Below, one piece after another: positions 26,295 to 35,396 of a stretch of DNA of 64,000 nucleotides. The notes beneath the pieces were generated by a model. It made no database searches, was not told the DNA's origin, and was given only the letters and a program-made list of their open reading frames with translations. The position numbers and the translations under genes were made by a program. Positions within the stretch are counted from its first letter, which is position 1. Each line of letters starts with the position of its first letter. Source of the stretch: Lactiplantibacillus dongliensis (GTDB taxonomy: Bacteria; Bacillota; Bacilli; Lactobacillales; Lactobacillaceae); NCBI RefSeq assembly GCF_005405105.1, contig NZ_BJDK01000007.1, forward strand, positions 50,985 through 114,984. The letters run 5' to 3'.

Positions 26295-27167
26295 TTAGTC
26301 GTTGAATAAAATATCGCGAATATAGTCAACTGGCATTTCTTTACCCGTCCAGAGCTTGAAGGCAGCAGCGCCTTGTTCGAGCATCATACCGAGACCGTTA
26401 AAGATATGTGCCACACCAGCTTGTTCAGCCACTTGCATGAGTTTCGTCGTCCGTGGTGCATAGACAGTATCAAACACGATTAAGTCTTTGCGGAACCAGC
26501 TTGGGTCAGTGACCAAAGTTTCATTTTCAAGTGGCTTCATTCCAACACCAGTCGCATCCGTATAAATAAACGAATCGGCAATTTCAGCCTTTAAATCATC
26601 ACGATTTTCCAGTTCATGTAAGGTCGCCTTGCAGTTCGTTTTTTCATTAAGTAAGGCAACATTACGTTTGGCGTTTTCCCATGATTCATCATGCCGGTTG
26701 AAAATCGACATTTCACTGACACCATCTAAAGCAGCTTGAACCGCAATCGCCGTTCCGGCACCACCCGCACCAGCTAAGGTCATCTTATGGCCACGGATGT
26801 CCAACCCTTCGTCGTCCAATGACTTCATAAACCCAATCCCATCAGTCGTGTAACCGGTTAAAATTCCGTCGTCGTTAACAATCGTATTGACCGCACCGAT
26901 CATCTTAGCCGCTGGATCGAGCTTGTCGAGGAGTGGAATCACCTTTTGCTTGTTAGGCATTGAAATATTGGAACCGCGCATATCCAAGGTCCGAATGGAT
27001 TGAATCGCGGCCGGTAACGTCTCATTAGTCACTTCAAAAGCCAGGTAAGCATAGTTCAATCCCAACTTAGCAAACGCGTTATTGTGCATGGTTGGTGACA
27101 TTGAATGTCTGATTGGATAAGCCATCAAGCCAATTAAAATTGTGTGTCCATCGATTCGTTCCGTCAT
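26295..27167 (-). CDS. aroE: Quinate/shikimate dehydrogenase (AroE/YdiB family)
   Basis: 290 residues. The N-terminal LIGLMAYPIRHSMSPTMHNNA and SMPNKQKVIPLLD with its catalytic Lys resemble E. coli YdiB more than AroE, as do VGMKPLENE and LWTGKEMP near the end. GAGGAGTAI is the nucleotide-binding turn, followed by NRHDE. YdiB acts on quinate and shikimate with NAD or NADP. It is the first gene of the four-gene operon and is divergent from the LysR gene. The symbol could equally be ydiB. Confidence 0.9.
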   Translation of the reverse strand: MTERIDGHTILIGLMAYPIRHSMSPTMHNNAFAKLGLNYAYLAFEVTNETLPAAIQSIRTLDMRGSNISMPNKQKVIPLLDKLDPAAKMIGAVNTIVNDDGILTGYTTDGIGFMKSLDDEGLDIRGHKMTLAGAGGAGTAIAVQAALDGVSEMSIFNRHDESWENAKRNVALLNEKTNCKATLHELENRDDLKAEIADSFIYTDATGVGMKPLENETLVTDPSWFRKDLIVFDTVYAPRTTKLMQVAEQAGVAHIFNGLGMMLEQGAAAFKLWTGKEMPVDYIRDILFND

Positions 27168-27236
27168 TTCAAATCACTCCTAATTTTATTTAAATGTTAA
27201 ATTGTTACCTAATTCACTTGCTATGTTAGCAGTTTC

Positions 27237-27252
27237 ATTTATTATATTAAAT
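27237..27252. promoter_or_regulatory. Candidate LysR-type operator
   Basis: ATTTA-N6-TAAAT, a T-N11-A type palindrome, lies between the divergent aroE and LysR genes. Confidence 0.35.
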
Positions 27253-27308
27253 AGGGATACGTTGTTTAATCAATAAATAATATCTATCGTTCATAAGGAG
27301 ATGCGCCA

Positions 27309-28238
27309 ATGAATTTACGCCACCTAGTTTTTTTCAAAGAACTTGCTCGCACTCAACACATGTCGCAGGCCGCGGAAAACCTTGGTATTTCGCAACCGTC
27401 ACTAAGTTACGCCATTAAAAAGCTCGAAGACGAGCTCGGCGTGCCATTATTTGAACCCGATGGCCGCAATATCAAGCTCACACAACTAGGCGATCTCTAC
27501 CTAAAGTATGTAACCGCTTGCTTAAATGATTTATCACAAGGTAATGATTTGATCAGTCAATTAATGGATCCAAACCAAGGCCACGTTAACTTTGGCTTCA
27601 CTTATACCATGGGTCAACAGCTAGTGCCAGAGCTGGTGACGAACTTTAAAGGTCAGACCAATAACCATGAAATCACCTTTACAATGGGGCAAAGTAACTC
27701 TGGCCATTTACTACAAGATTTAGATGATGAAAAGTACGACGTGGTGATTGCCTCACACGTTGCTAAGCTAGGTGAACAAGATACTGAAAACCGCTTCGAG
27801 TTCATCCCGATCGTCCAACAAGAAATCATGGGCGCCGTTCCCGCTGACAGTGACCTAGCGCGTAAAGAGCAGCTAACCGTCGCTGACTTAGCCGCCTACC
27901 CGATGATTATCTTCTCGAAAAACAGTGGCCTACGACCTTTAATCGACCAGATTCTACAGACGGCCAAAGTTGAGCCGCAGATTTTGTACGAAGTAGAAGA
28001 AGATCATACCATGGCCGGCTTCGTGCAATATGGCCTCGGAGTCGCTTTAATGCCTTACTTGCCGTTATTGGACCAAAACCATATCCGGTTACGGCATTTG
28101 GCTGATAACCAACTGAATCATCAGATGTATATGGTCGTGAAGCAGAACCGCTTTATGACACCGTCTGTGCATCGATTTGTGGAGTTTGTACGCAGTTACT
28201 GTTGGCAGCATTATACGAATATTGGGAAGATGATTTAA
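27309..28238 (+). CDS. LysR-family regulator, likely of the aroE-aroD-apbE-reductase operon
   Basis: 309 residues. The HTH at residues 1-60 reads SQAAENLGISQPSLSYAIKKLE; the rest is the usual two-lobed effector domain (about 90-295). AAGGAG lies upstream. Divergent placement 141 bp from aroE makes that operon the probable target, and a shikimate-pathway compound the probable inducer; both are inference. Confidence 0.88.
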   Translation: MNLRHLVFFKELARTQHMSQAAENLGISQPSLSYAIKKLEDELGVPLFEPDGRNIKLTQLGDLYLKYVTACLNDLSQGNDLISQLMDPNQGHVNFGFTYTMGQQLVPELVTNFKGQTNNHEITFTMGQSNSGHLLQDLDDEKYDVVIASHVAKLGEQDTENRFEFIPIVQQEIMGAVPADSDLARKEQLTVADLAAYPMIIFSKNSGLRPLIDQILQTAKVEPQILYEVEEDHTMAGFVQYGLGVALMPYLPLLDQNHIRLRHLADNQLNHQMYMVVKQNRFMTPSVHRFVEFVRSYCWQHYTNIGKMI

Positions 28239-28241
28239 CGC

Positions 28242-28290
28242 AAATCGCCAGCTTGAATGATCATTTCGATAATCAAGCTGGCGATTTTAT
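28242..28290 (+). terminator. Terminator of the LysR gene
   Basis: The 15-bp stem AAATCGCCAGCTTGA/TCAAGCTGGCGATTT lies directly after the stop, with T residues following. Confidence 0.85.
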
Positions 28291-28362
28291 ATTTTTCATT
28301 CATAACATAATCAATATGCTAAAATTAGTTTGCAACATTTTGAAATTACGAGGGGATATCTA

Positions 28363-28854
28363 ATGAAACAACATCGTTTATGGCTAGTAATCTTACTAGC
28401 TAGTTTTAGCTTGCTGATTAGCCTGAACACGTTGACTGCCAGTGCCAAAACGGTTTGGTCTTATACCACACCAAAAGCACTGCGGGGCACATGGTATGAC
28501 GGTCACTATACGATTAAGGGATATAAGCATTCCATTGGCGACTTACGATATGGTGACAAATCACAAACCAACTATTCTTCGATTTCTAATAAAATTATTG
28601 TTGGTCATGCTCATCATCATTCCATTTACGGCTATCGAGATCGCGTTTATTTCCGGGACATCAAACCATATGCACACCAGATGGGCGAAATTTACACACC
28701 AATTGTCTTTAAGTACAATCATCGCCACTACAAGGGGCTTGATGTCACCGGCCATGCACCAGATAATATCTGGACACGAACAAAACTGGGTAAAACAATC
28801 AGTTTATCTGGCTGGCATTCACATAAAGTGGCTTTAGTTCATTATGGTTGGTAA
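28363..28854 (+). CDS. Small secreted protein of the RGTWY family (1)
   Basis: 163 residues with GAGGGG seven bases before ATG. Residues 1-30 are a signal peptide ending TASAK. The mature part opens with TPKALRGTWYDG, a motif shared with three other secreted proteins in this window (28871, 33251, 50218). It is basic, rich in His, Tyr and Lys, with no Cys and no anchor, so it is probably released or wall-associated. Function unknown. It is followed 16 bp later by a relative. Confidence 0.75.
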   Translation: MKQHRLWLVILLASFSLLISLNTLTASAKTVWSYTTPKALRGTWYDGHYTIKGYKHSIGDLRYGDKSQTNYSSISNKIIVGHAHHHSIYGYRDRVYFRDIKPYAHQMGEIYTPIVFKYNHRHYKGLDVTGHAPDNIWTRTKLGKTISLSGWHSHKVALVHYGW

Positions 28855-28870
28855 AAGGAGTCTAATTAAC

Positions 28871-29470
28871 ATGTCAAAAAAATTGAAACTGGGGTTAATA
28901 ACCTTGGGCGCTGGCGTGCTGGGAATAGTCGGGATGCTTAGTTGTCCACTCCCCTCACAAGCAGCTAGCCACAACACGATTCCGATAACGTTGCGGGGAA
29001 CGTGGTATCAAACTAACTCGACCTTTAATAAACATTATAAGGAGGTTCCCGCCAAAGGTTATCGGGTGATGAAGTTAAGTCGACATACGCTCACAACTTG
29101 GAACATTAACAATTGTGGCAAGCGGACAAGTAAAAAATGGGTTGTTTTAGCTAGCAAATATAAATACGATTATCGCCATTTATACGTTACCAAAGGACCC
29201 TTATTTAATAAACATCGCTATGTCTGGAACCTACCAGACATGAACTTACAAGACGTTCAACCCCGGGGGCGGAAAAACACGATTGGCGAAACCGATGGCT
29301 GGGCTTTTTGGACCTTCAATAAAACAGTAGCCCATAAAAAGTATCACTTGCTCGGCACTTATCAACGACAAGGTTACGTCGATATCTGGTCAAAGAAGAA
29401 AGTGCACCACGTCTTTTCTTATACGACACGATCTAGTAAAAAGCTACGGACATTAGGCATTAAAAAATAA
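28871..29470 (+). CDS. Small secreted protein of the RGTWY family (2)
   Basis: 199 residues; the start after AAGGAG is preferred over an upstream ATG inside the previous gene. Signal peptide about 1-33 ending SQAA. ITLRGTWYQTNST opens the mature part. Basic, with mid-protein Lys/His/Tyr clusters. Probably co-transcribed with the preceding relative. Function unknown. Confidence 0.75.
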   Translation: MSKKLKLGLITLGAGVLGIVGMLSCPLPSQAASHNTIPITLRGTWYQTNSTFNKHYKEVPAKGYRVMKLSRHTLTTWNINNCGKRTSKKWVVLASKYKYDYRHLYVTKGPLFNKHRYVWNLPDMNLQDVQPRGRKNTIGETDGWAFWTFNKTVAHKKYHLLGTYQRQGYVDIWSKKKVHHVFSYTTRSSKKLRTLGIKK

Positions 29471-29476
29471 ACATTT

Positions 29477-29524
29477 AAAAGCAACTGGCAAAGTCTAAAG
29501 CTATCGACTTTGCCAGTTGCTTTT
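29477..29524 (+). terminator. Terminator of the secreted-protein pair
   Basis: AAAAGCAACTGGCAAAGTC pairs perfectly with GACTTTGCCAGTTGCTTTT. Confidence 0.88.
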
Positions 29525-29645
29525 CTGTGATTTACAGGTGTTTTAAACTAAAATACTTTCAAAATCAGAAAACTGAATTTTTGTTTTTGAATCATCATAA
29601 GGTCTATTTTCACCCCAAACAATCACTTGCAATTAAGTTTCAGTG

Positions 29646-29675
29646 TTGACAAACAAATTCCTCCTGCGCTACACT
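29646..29675 (+). promoter_or_regulatory. Promoter of the T-box leader
   Basis: TTGACA and TACACT are separated by 18 bp, about 25 bp before the leader's conserved start. Confidence 0.7.
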
Positions 29676-29699
29676 AGGTTCAACTTAAATATCGTCCTT

Positions 29700-29988
29700 A
29701 TAAACCAATGAGGTGGAGATCAAGATTATCGTGCCCGCACAGAGAGTCATCGTTGCTGAGAGTATGGCCGAACGCAGGTAATTAAATGGACCACCGAGGG
29801 CTTTTCCGAAATTTCGAGAGTACGAAAAGACGTGCGGCATACGTCAGTTGTCAGGAGAATGATGGTTCTCTACTAAGAAGGAGTGCATATTTAGTCAATT
29901 AGTGACTGAAGTGGACTCAAGTAAGGTGGCACCGCGGTTTATTAACCGTCCTTAACACAGCATTGGCTGGCTAAGGACGGTTTTTTTG
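29700..29988 (+). ncRNA. T-box riboswitch leader
   Basis: Stem I is closed by GCCCGCAC/GTGCGGC and contains AGAGAG and AGTA motifs. The T-box AAGGTGGCACCGCGG is at 29923-29937. A terminator (CCGTCCTTA/TAAGGACGG, then seven T) ends at 29988. By analogy with the glyQS leader (ACGAAA-GGC) the specifier in ACGAAAAGACG may be GAC (Asp), but this reading is uncertain. The leader senses an uncharged tRNA and controls the downstream binding protein. Confidence 0.9.
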
Positions 29989-30084
29989 ACTTTAAAACGG
30001 GGTGAACCAGATGCAACAACAACGATGGCAAAGCTTAATGATGACGACAACCAACTTAATTTAAACCTTTGGGAGGATCAACTC

Positions 30085-31728
30085 ATGAGCTTATTTACAC
30101 ACAAAAAATCTTTATTACTAATCGGTGGGATCATCATTATCGGCGGCATCGCCTTCACCGTTAATGCCCAATCAAAACCGACGAAAACGGCAGTAGCACA
30201 ACGGCTTAATCTATATGAAGCCACTGCTTTAACAACTTTAGACGTCTCTAAATCGACTGACGGCGTCTCAAATGCCCAACTTAGCCAAGTCAACGAAGGG
30301 CTTTACCGCTTGGATAAAAATAGCCAACCGGTCAACGCCTTAGCTAAAAAAACGACGATTACCAATGGCGGTAAAACTTACCTGATCGACCTACACAAAA
30401 ACGGCCACTGGAGCAACGGACAAGCCGTTACCGCGCATGATTTCGTCTATGCTTGGAAACGAACCGTCACCCCAAAGACCAAGTCGGAATTTACCTATCG
30501 TTTTACTAATATCAAAAATGCGAACGCCATTATTGCTGGTAAGAAGGCCCCTAGCACGTTAGGTGTCCAAGCAACCGGTAAGTATCAACTCAAGATTACG
30601 TTAAGCAAGCCCGCCGCTTACTTTAAAAAGTCATTGGCTAGCACGATTTTCTATCCGTTGAACCAAACAGCCGTGAAAAAATACGGCAATAAATACGGAA
30701 CTTCGGCTAAAACAACGGTCTTTAACGGCCCATTCGTTTTGACCGGCTGGACTGGAACAAACGATCACTGGACCTTGAAGAAGAATCCCCGTTATCGGGA
30801 TAAAAAAGTGGTCAAACTTAACCAAATTAACTATCAAGTACTAAAGTCTGGGACCACCGCTTATAACCTCTATCAAGCCAACAAGCTAGACATGGTCACT
30901 TTAACTGGTGAACAGAACATTCAAAACCAGCATAACCAAGACTTGAAGACCTTGTCCGCTGGGCGAGTCGGCTTTATCCAATACAATCAAAAGGATAAAG
31001 TCGCGGCTAATCAGGCTTTACGTACGGCCATTTCACTCGCCATTAATCGCCAACAATTGGCTAACAAAGTCCTTGAAAATGGCTCAATCGCCGCTAAAAG
31101 TTTTGGCGTCTACGACATGCTCAAACAGCCTAAGACCGGGACTGACTTCATCGATGATGCAACCGTTAAAAATACCGCGACAACTAACTTGCCACTTGCT
31201 AAAAAAGACTATCAAACGGCTTTAAAGCAATTGAAACAATCGCATTTAGACTTGACGATTACTTGTGGCGATGACGATACTAGCCATCAAGTCGCGGAAT
31301 TCCTGCAAGGACAATTAACGAGTCATTTAGCTGGGCTAAAAGTTACCATCAAGGCCATGCCATTTACCGCTATGCTGGGCAAAGTCTCACACGGTGAGTT
31401 CCAACTGAATCTGACCAGCTGGGGCATGGATTTCGCAGATCCATCGCAAGCCCTCACCATCTTAACGTCTAAGAGTAATTCCAACATGGGTCATTACCAA
31501 AGTAAGCCTTACGATCAAGCAATGGCTGCGGCGGAAGGCACGGACGCGATGACCCCCACGACTCGTTACCAAGATCTCGTCAAAGCCGCTAAAACCGCAA
31601 TGACTGATCAAGCAGTGACACCCTTATATGAAGGCCGTTCACACGTCTTAGTTAAATCGCGTGTTAAAGGCGTGGTTTATAATAAGTTTAGTGGTGACAT
31701 GAATTTCCGAGCTGCCTATGTCAAGTAA
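30085..31728 (+). CDS. T-box-controlled peptide-binding protein (OppA family), not a lipoprotein
   Basis: 547 residues; GGGAGG eight bases before ATG fixes the start, about 100 bp after the T-box terminator. Residues about 10-28 form one strongly hydrophobic segment (LLLIGGIIIIGGIAFTVNA) with no lipobox Cys, unlike the relative at 3557. It may be membrane-anchored or cleaved after NAQ. The rest is SBP_bac_5 (GGKTYLIDLHKNGHW, TAHDFVYAWKRTV). It would supply peptides when one amino acid runs short. No permease gene is adjacent. Confidence 0.87.
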   Translation: MSLFTHKKSLLLIGGIIIIGGIAFTVNAQSKPTKTAVAQRLNLYEATALTTLDVSKSTDGVSNAQLSQVNEGLYRLDKNSQPVNALAKKTTITNGGKTYLIDLHKNGHWSNGQAVTAHDFVYAWKRTVTPKTKSEFTYRFTNIKNANAIIAGKKAPSTLGVQATGKYQLKITLSKPAAYFKKSLASTIFYPLNQTAVKKYGNKYGTSAKTTVFNGPFVLTGWTGTNDHWTLKKNPRYRDKKVVKLNQINYQVLKSGTTAYNLYQANKLDMVTLTGEQNIQNQHNQDLKTLSAGRVGFIQYNQKDKVAANQALRTAISLAINRQQLANKVLENGSIAAKSFGVYDMLKQPKTGTDFIDDATVKNTATTNLPLAKKDYQTALKQLKQSHLDLTITCGDDDTSHQVAEFLQGQLTSHLAGLKVTIKAMPFTAMLGKVSHGEFQLNLTSWGMDFADPSQALTILTSKSNSNMGHYQSKPYDQAMAAAEGTDAMTPTTRYQDLVKAAKTAMTDQAVTPLYEGRSHVLVKSRVKGVVYNKFSGDMNFRAAYVK

Positions 31729-31743
31729 ATTCAATTAGGATTA

Positions 31744-31780
31744 AAAAAATCAGTCAACAAATTCGTTGGCTGATTTTTTT
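31744..31780. terminator. Bidirectional terminator
   Basis: AAAAATCAGTCAAC/GTTGGCTGATTTTTTT lies between the convergent binding-protein and PPOX genes and has A and T runs on both sides. Confidence 0.85.
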
Positions 31781-31791
31781 ACGCTTCAATG

Positions 31792-32223
31792 TTAGAAACG
31801 CAACGTTCCTTTGCCTTGACCCAAACCTGGATCAACAAAAACGTCTTTTAATTTCAGTTCAAAAACGACTAATTTCGATCCAATCATATCCCAAACCTTT
31901 TGATAATTTGGCACCGTATCTAGATACAACGGTAATAAATCTTGCATCGTCAAAGTTGACCGCTTTAGTTGCACGTGCTGGGCACGCATGTAAGGATTAC
32001 CCGCAGTGCCATCGTTAGGTACCGTGATAAATGCGACATCGGGATCTTGATCATAGACCGCCAATGCAGGGCTGTCTTTAACTGATGAGAAATACAACGT
32101 ATTTGGTTGTTCCTCACGCCAAACGATGTTTACAATCTTAACGTCGGCTTCGTTATTAACCGCCGTACTCAACGCAATCTTATTCGTCGTTGCTTTAACT
32201 TGTTTAAAGCCTGCAATATCCAT
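31792..32223 (-). CDS. PPOX-class flavin-binding protein
   Basis: 143 residues, a split-barrel fold typical of pyridoxamine 5'-phosphate oxidase-like proteins: KIALSTAVNNEADVKIVNIVW-type strand pair, TLYFSSVKDSPAL and DPDVAFITV. Such proteins bind FMN or F420 and act as oxidoreductases or flavin carriers. Substrate unknown. Monocistronic, sharing the terminator with the convergent gene. Confidence 0.75.
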   Translation of the reverse strand: MDIAGFKQVKATTNKIALSTAVNNEADVKIVNIVWREEQPNTLYFSSVKDSPALAVYDQDPDVAFITVPNDGTAGNPYMRAQHVQLKRSTLTMQDLLPLYLDTVPNYQKVWDMIGSKLVVFELKLKDVFVDPGLGQGKGTLRF

Positions 32224-32327
32224 TATTATTCCGCCCTTCGATTAGTCTCTCTTAGGAACTAATTATACCGCAAATTCCAGCTAAAGCAAACAAGCGTTCG
32301 TGGTGATTGTACGATTATAATACGTTT

Positions 32328-32343
32328 TGTTCCACGTGAAACA
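32328..32343. promoter_or_regulatory. parS: parS site (perfect)
   Basis: TGTTCCACGTGAAACA matches TGTTNCACGTGAAACA exactly, in the spacer between two minus-strand genes. Confidence 0.9.
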
Positions 32344-32366
32344 TTCCCTTTAACTCAATTAAATGA

Positions 32367-33080
32367 TTATTTCAAATTTGGATATTGCTGTAACAACTTC
32401 CCCGCCGACGCCGCTAAAGCGGCATTAGTCGCATCGCCACTACCCGCAAATGCCTGAATAATGTCAGCATCGGGAATCCCCTTAAGCACTGATGCTGAAA
32501 AGCCTTGATTTGATACTAATAGCCGCCGTAAATCATTGGCCTGCTGATGTTCAGCTGGCGAAACCGTCTTCGAACTGCTAGACGTTGACTTAGCAGTTGC
32601 TGAAGAACTAGCCGCTTCACTAGACTGACTGCTTGCAGCTTGGCTAGCCTTGATTGCCGAAGCTTGTTTCGCCTTGACCCGGGTAGCCAAGTGATCTAAA
32701 GCAGTCGTTAATGCCGTTGACCCAGTTGCCTTTTGGCCTTGTGCTAGTTGCGTTTGGGCCCTAGCATAATCCTGCTGATCAAAAGCCGTCTGTGCTTGAT
32801 TAAGCGCTCGAACTTGCGTCAAATAATGTCTGGCCCGTTTGGCTTTTGGTTTAGTATCGACAGCATTTTCAAAGTAGGCTTGTGCTTTAACGTATTTGCT
32901 ACGGGCCACTGCATCTGGCCCCTTCTCCAAGCTTCGTTGATAATAAGAAGCCAGTTTAACTGAGCTAGTCTTGGCACTAGTGACTGGCTTGTCCGATTGC
33001 GCTTGCTGACCACAGCTCGTTAATACCGGTGCCACCACCAGCAAAGAACTAACTATTAACACCCTTTTTAATCGTCGCAT
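32367..33080 (-). CDS. Lipoprotein of unknown function with repeat-like helical region
   Basis: 237 residues; lipobox LTSC (Cys23) marks a surface lipoprotein. Residues about 40-140 look like two TPR-type helical hairpins (AQAYFENAVDTKPKAKRA, TAFDQQDYARAQTQLAQGQ). A Ser/Ala linker (about 148-172) follows, then a C-terminal segment. No enzyme motif. Divergent from a secreted RGTWY gene. The TPR reading is tentative. Confidence 0.7.
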   Translation of the reverse strand: MRRLKRVLIVSSLLVVAPVLTSCGQQAQSDKPVTSAKTSSVKLASYYQRSLEKGPDAVARSKYVKAQAYFENAVDTKPKAKRARHYLTQVRALNQAQTAFDQQDYARAQTQLAQGQKATGSTALTTALDHLATRVKAKQASAIKASQAASSQSSEAASSSATAKSTSSSSKTVSPAEHQQANDLRRLLVSNQGFSASVLKGIPDADIIQAFAGSGDATNAALAASAGKLLQQYPNLK

Positions 33081-33191
33081 GGTTATCCCTCCAAAAGATA
33101 CTCGTTTACCATAACCATAGCGATCCGATAACGTTCTTGCAACGGTTTAAGTACTGGCTGCTTTCCTTGAAACTAACTATCCTAACTGTCA

Positions 33192-33219
33192 TTGCAACGC
33201 CCACATCTTTTTCTATAAT
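33192..33219 (+). promoter_or_regulatory. Promoter of the RGTWY gene at 33251
   Basis: TTGCAA and a perfect TATAAT are separated by 16 bp, 32 bp before the start codon. Confidence 0.65.
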
Positions 33220-33250
33220 TAAAGATGATGACAAAGGAGGAGTTTAAAAA

Positions 33251-33763
33251 ATGAAACACATCAAAAAGGTAGTCTTAGCAATGGCAGCCATCACAGCACT
33301 AGCTGTCACCGTGCCACTTGCACCCACAGCTTCCGCACAAGCTAGTACGACCACCACGCCTAAAACGTTACGTGGCACCTGGTACACCTACGCTGGGAGT
33401 CATCGCTATAACGTCACCAAGATTACAGCACATACCGTGACGCGCTACGACCTAAGTGCTCGCGGTAAGGTCAGTGCCAAGCAAAGCTATACCAATCATA
33501 AGTCTGGTCGTTACCGTTTGCATGTCACGAAGCATCGCAACCGTTACGGCGGTACCGTCTATAGCCTTAACAAAGGTCAAGCCGACTATCAAAAATTACC
33601 TTTAATGTGGGTTAGCCATCGTCGTATTCATGGGACCCGTTACCGCGTCTTAAAAAGTTATACCAATGGCGGTTACTTTAACGTCGCCACTAAACATAAA
33701 CTCACACACAGTGGCTCTTATCAATACATGGGCAGTAACCCGTTGCACCAAATCGGTAAATAA
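33251..33763 (+). CDS. Small secreted protein of the RGTWY family (3)
   Basis: 170 residues with AAAGGAGGAG before the ATG. Signal peptide about 1-34 ending AQAS. TPKTLRGTWYTYAGSHRYNV opens the mature part. Repeated basic/aromatic stretches (HKSGRYRLHVTKHRNRY). No Cys, no anchor. It resembles the proteins at 28363, 28871 and 50218. Function unknown. Confidence 0.75.
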   Translation: MKHIKKVVLAMAAITALAVTVPLAPTASAQASTTTTPKTLRGTWYTYAGSHRYNVTKITAHTVTRYDLSARGKVSAKQSYTNHKSGRYRLHVTKHRNRYGGTVYSLNKGQADYQKLPLMWVSHRRIHGTRYRVLKSYTNGGYFNVATKHKLTHSGSYQYMGSNPLHQIGK

Positions 33764-33809
33764 AAAATCAGCGTTCATTGCCAATTTCGGGCGACGAACG
33801 CTGATTTTG
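33764..33809. terminator. Bidirectional terminator
   Basis: AAAATCAGCGTTC/GAACGCTGATTTT separates the convergent RGTWY and EamA genes and abuts a parS-like site. Confidence 0.85.
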
Positions 33810-33823
33810 TTTCACGTGAAACT
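33808..33823. promoter_or_regulatory. parS: parS-like site
   Basis: TGTTTCACGTGAAACT, one mismatch to the parS consensus and with the full 14-bp palindrome. Confidence 0.8.
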
Positions 33824-33829
33824 ATTCGA

Positions 33830-34708
33830 TTACTTAAACTTGATACCCGGTCGATTAGCGAAGATAACGGCACTAATAATCACGATTACCCCGACTAACT
33901 GTAGCCAGCTAACCCATTCACCTAACAGTAAGAACGCCACCACAATCGATGCCGGCAACTCCAGTGACGATAAGATGGGGCCGACCCCCAACGGCACTAA
34001 CGGCATAAAGCGTGAATAACACGCTAGCGGCAAAATCATTGAGAAACAAGCCGTTAGTAACCCCCATTTCACCGCCACTAACGAGAACGGCACATTGATC
34101 AACTGCGGTCCCCAAGCTACCACAATTAAGCCCAGCGCACCGACACACAATAACCAGGTCTTCGTTAATGGCTCCAAGTTATTGCCGAGACTCGCGGTAA
34201 ACTGCAAGGTTCCCGCATAAGCGACCGCCGCAAGAAAGCTAAACAACAACCCCCAACCGGACAATGCTGTCGTGATGGGCAATAAATCGGCCGCCAAGAC
34301 CGTACCGGCTAAGACTAAAATAATGCTCAATAATTGTCGTCGTGACGGCCATTGACGCTTGATCATTGCACCCAGCAATACCGACAACCAGACTGATTGC
34401 ATCAACATCACCGCAGCGACAGCCACCGGAATCGACCGTAACGCTAAGATATAAAATGTATTGGTAAATCCAGAAGCGGTCCCAGCCGCCATCACTAATA
34501 AGACTTGTCGCCAACTAGTATTCTGCGCATTTAACCGACGCCCACGACTCACGTGAATGAGCGTTAAAATCACCGCTGAACTAAAAAATGACCAAAACAA
34601 CAATGATCCATTTTGAACCCCCGCGCGGCCAGCCAACTTGAATAAGGATGCTGGAATCCCATAACTGATGGCGCCTAAACCGACGATCCATGGTGCTAGT
34701 CGTTTCAT
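33830..34708 (-). CDS. EamA-family drug/metabolite transporter
   Basis: 292 residues with ten membrane segments in two EamA halves (about 5-140 and 150-285). Family features include AAGTASGFTNTFYILALRSIPVAVAA-type helix and LELPASIVVAFLLLGEW near the C-terminus. It starts four bases before the end of a TetR gene (ATGA overlap), so the regulator probably controls it. Transported compound unknown. Confidence 0.85.
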   Translation of the reverse strand: MKRLAPWIVGLGAISYGIPASLFKLAGRAGVQNGSLLFWSFFSSAVILTLIHVSRGRRLNAQNTSWRQVLLVMAAGTASGFTNTFYILALRSIPVAVAAVMLMQSVWLSVLLGAMIKRQWPSRRQLLSIILVLAGTVLAADLLPITTALSGWGLLFSFLAAVAYAGTLQFTASLGNNLEPLTKTWLLCVGALGLIVVAWGPQLINVPFSLVAVKWGLLTACFSMILPLACYSRFMPLVPLGVGPILSSLELPASIVVAFLLLGEWVSWLQLVGVIVIISAVIFANRPGIKFK

Positions 34709-35277
34709 TGATTTTCCACCTCGGCGGTTAACGCCTGTAAAGTTGCCGTTTGAAAGGTCGCTAGCAACTTATGAATCATGCTTAATGGCTCGACTTGACC
34801 ATTTAGTAACCAGTTGCGCCAGATCTGATAAACGCCGGCGCTCATAAACTGCGCCCAATACTTTTTCTGGACAGCCGTTAAAGGCGTTGTCACTAATAAA
34901 TCATCATAGAGCCGAGCCAAATTTTCGTTAAATAATTGCTGAATAACGGGTTCAAAACCACGGGTCACTGCTAATTCCAATGTCGTCGCATAATCCGTGA
35001 AGAAACGCCCTACTGCCGCCTGTTTTTGGTCAACCGGGACATGTTGACGGATATCATCAAACCGCGCAGCAATCACCGGTGCAAAATAAGCCGTTAAGAC
35101 ATCAGCCAATGTCGTAAAGTTACGGTAGAAGGCCATCCGACTCACGCCTGCGCGCTTGACGACTTGGGTCACGGTCAACTCACTTAAATCTTTCGTTGCT
35201 AGAAGCTGCAATAAAGCCGTTGCGAGATACGTCTTTGAATCCTGTTTAATCGCTTGCGCATGCTTGGTTGCTGCCAT
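34705..35277 (-). CDS. TetR-family regulator
   Basis: 190 residues. The N-terminal HTH (about 12-58) reads LSELTVTQVVKRAGVSRMAFYRNF; the C-terminal part is the helical ligand domain (TetR_C type). It is translationally coupled to the EamA transporter and likely represses this two-gene operon. The upstream region has TTACAAATGTCACA-like repeats that could be its operator. Confidence 0.87.
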   Translation of the reverse strand: MAATKHAQAIKQDSKTYLATALLQLLATKDLSELTVTQVVKRAGVSRMAFYRNFTTLADVLTAYFAPVIAARFDDIRQHVPVDQKQAAVGRFFTDYATTLELAVTRGFEPVIQQLFNENLARLYDDLLVTTPLTAVQKKYWAQFMSAGVYQIWRNWLLNGQVEPLSMIHKLLATFQTATLQALTAEVENQ

Positions 35278-35396
35278 AACACTTCCCTCTTTCTGTCACA
35301 GATACCCCTTAACCACTAGCATCTGGTTTAAGTTCATTGTAAGCTATTTTTACAGACGTTACAAATGTCACAAAAATATCTTGGAGGCACTTAAAC

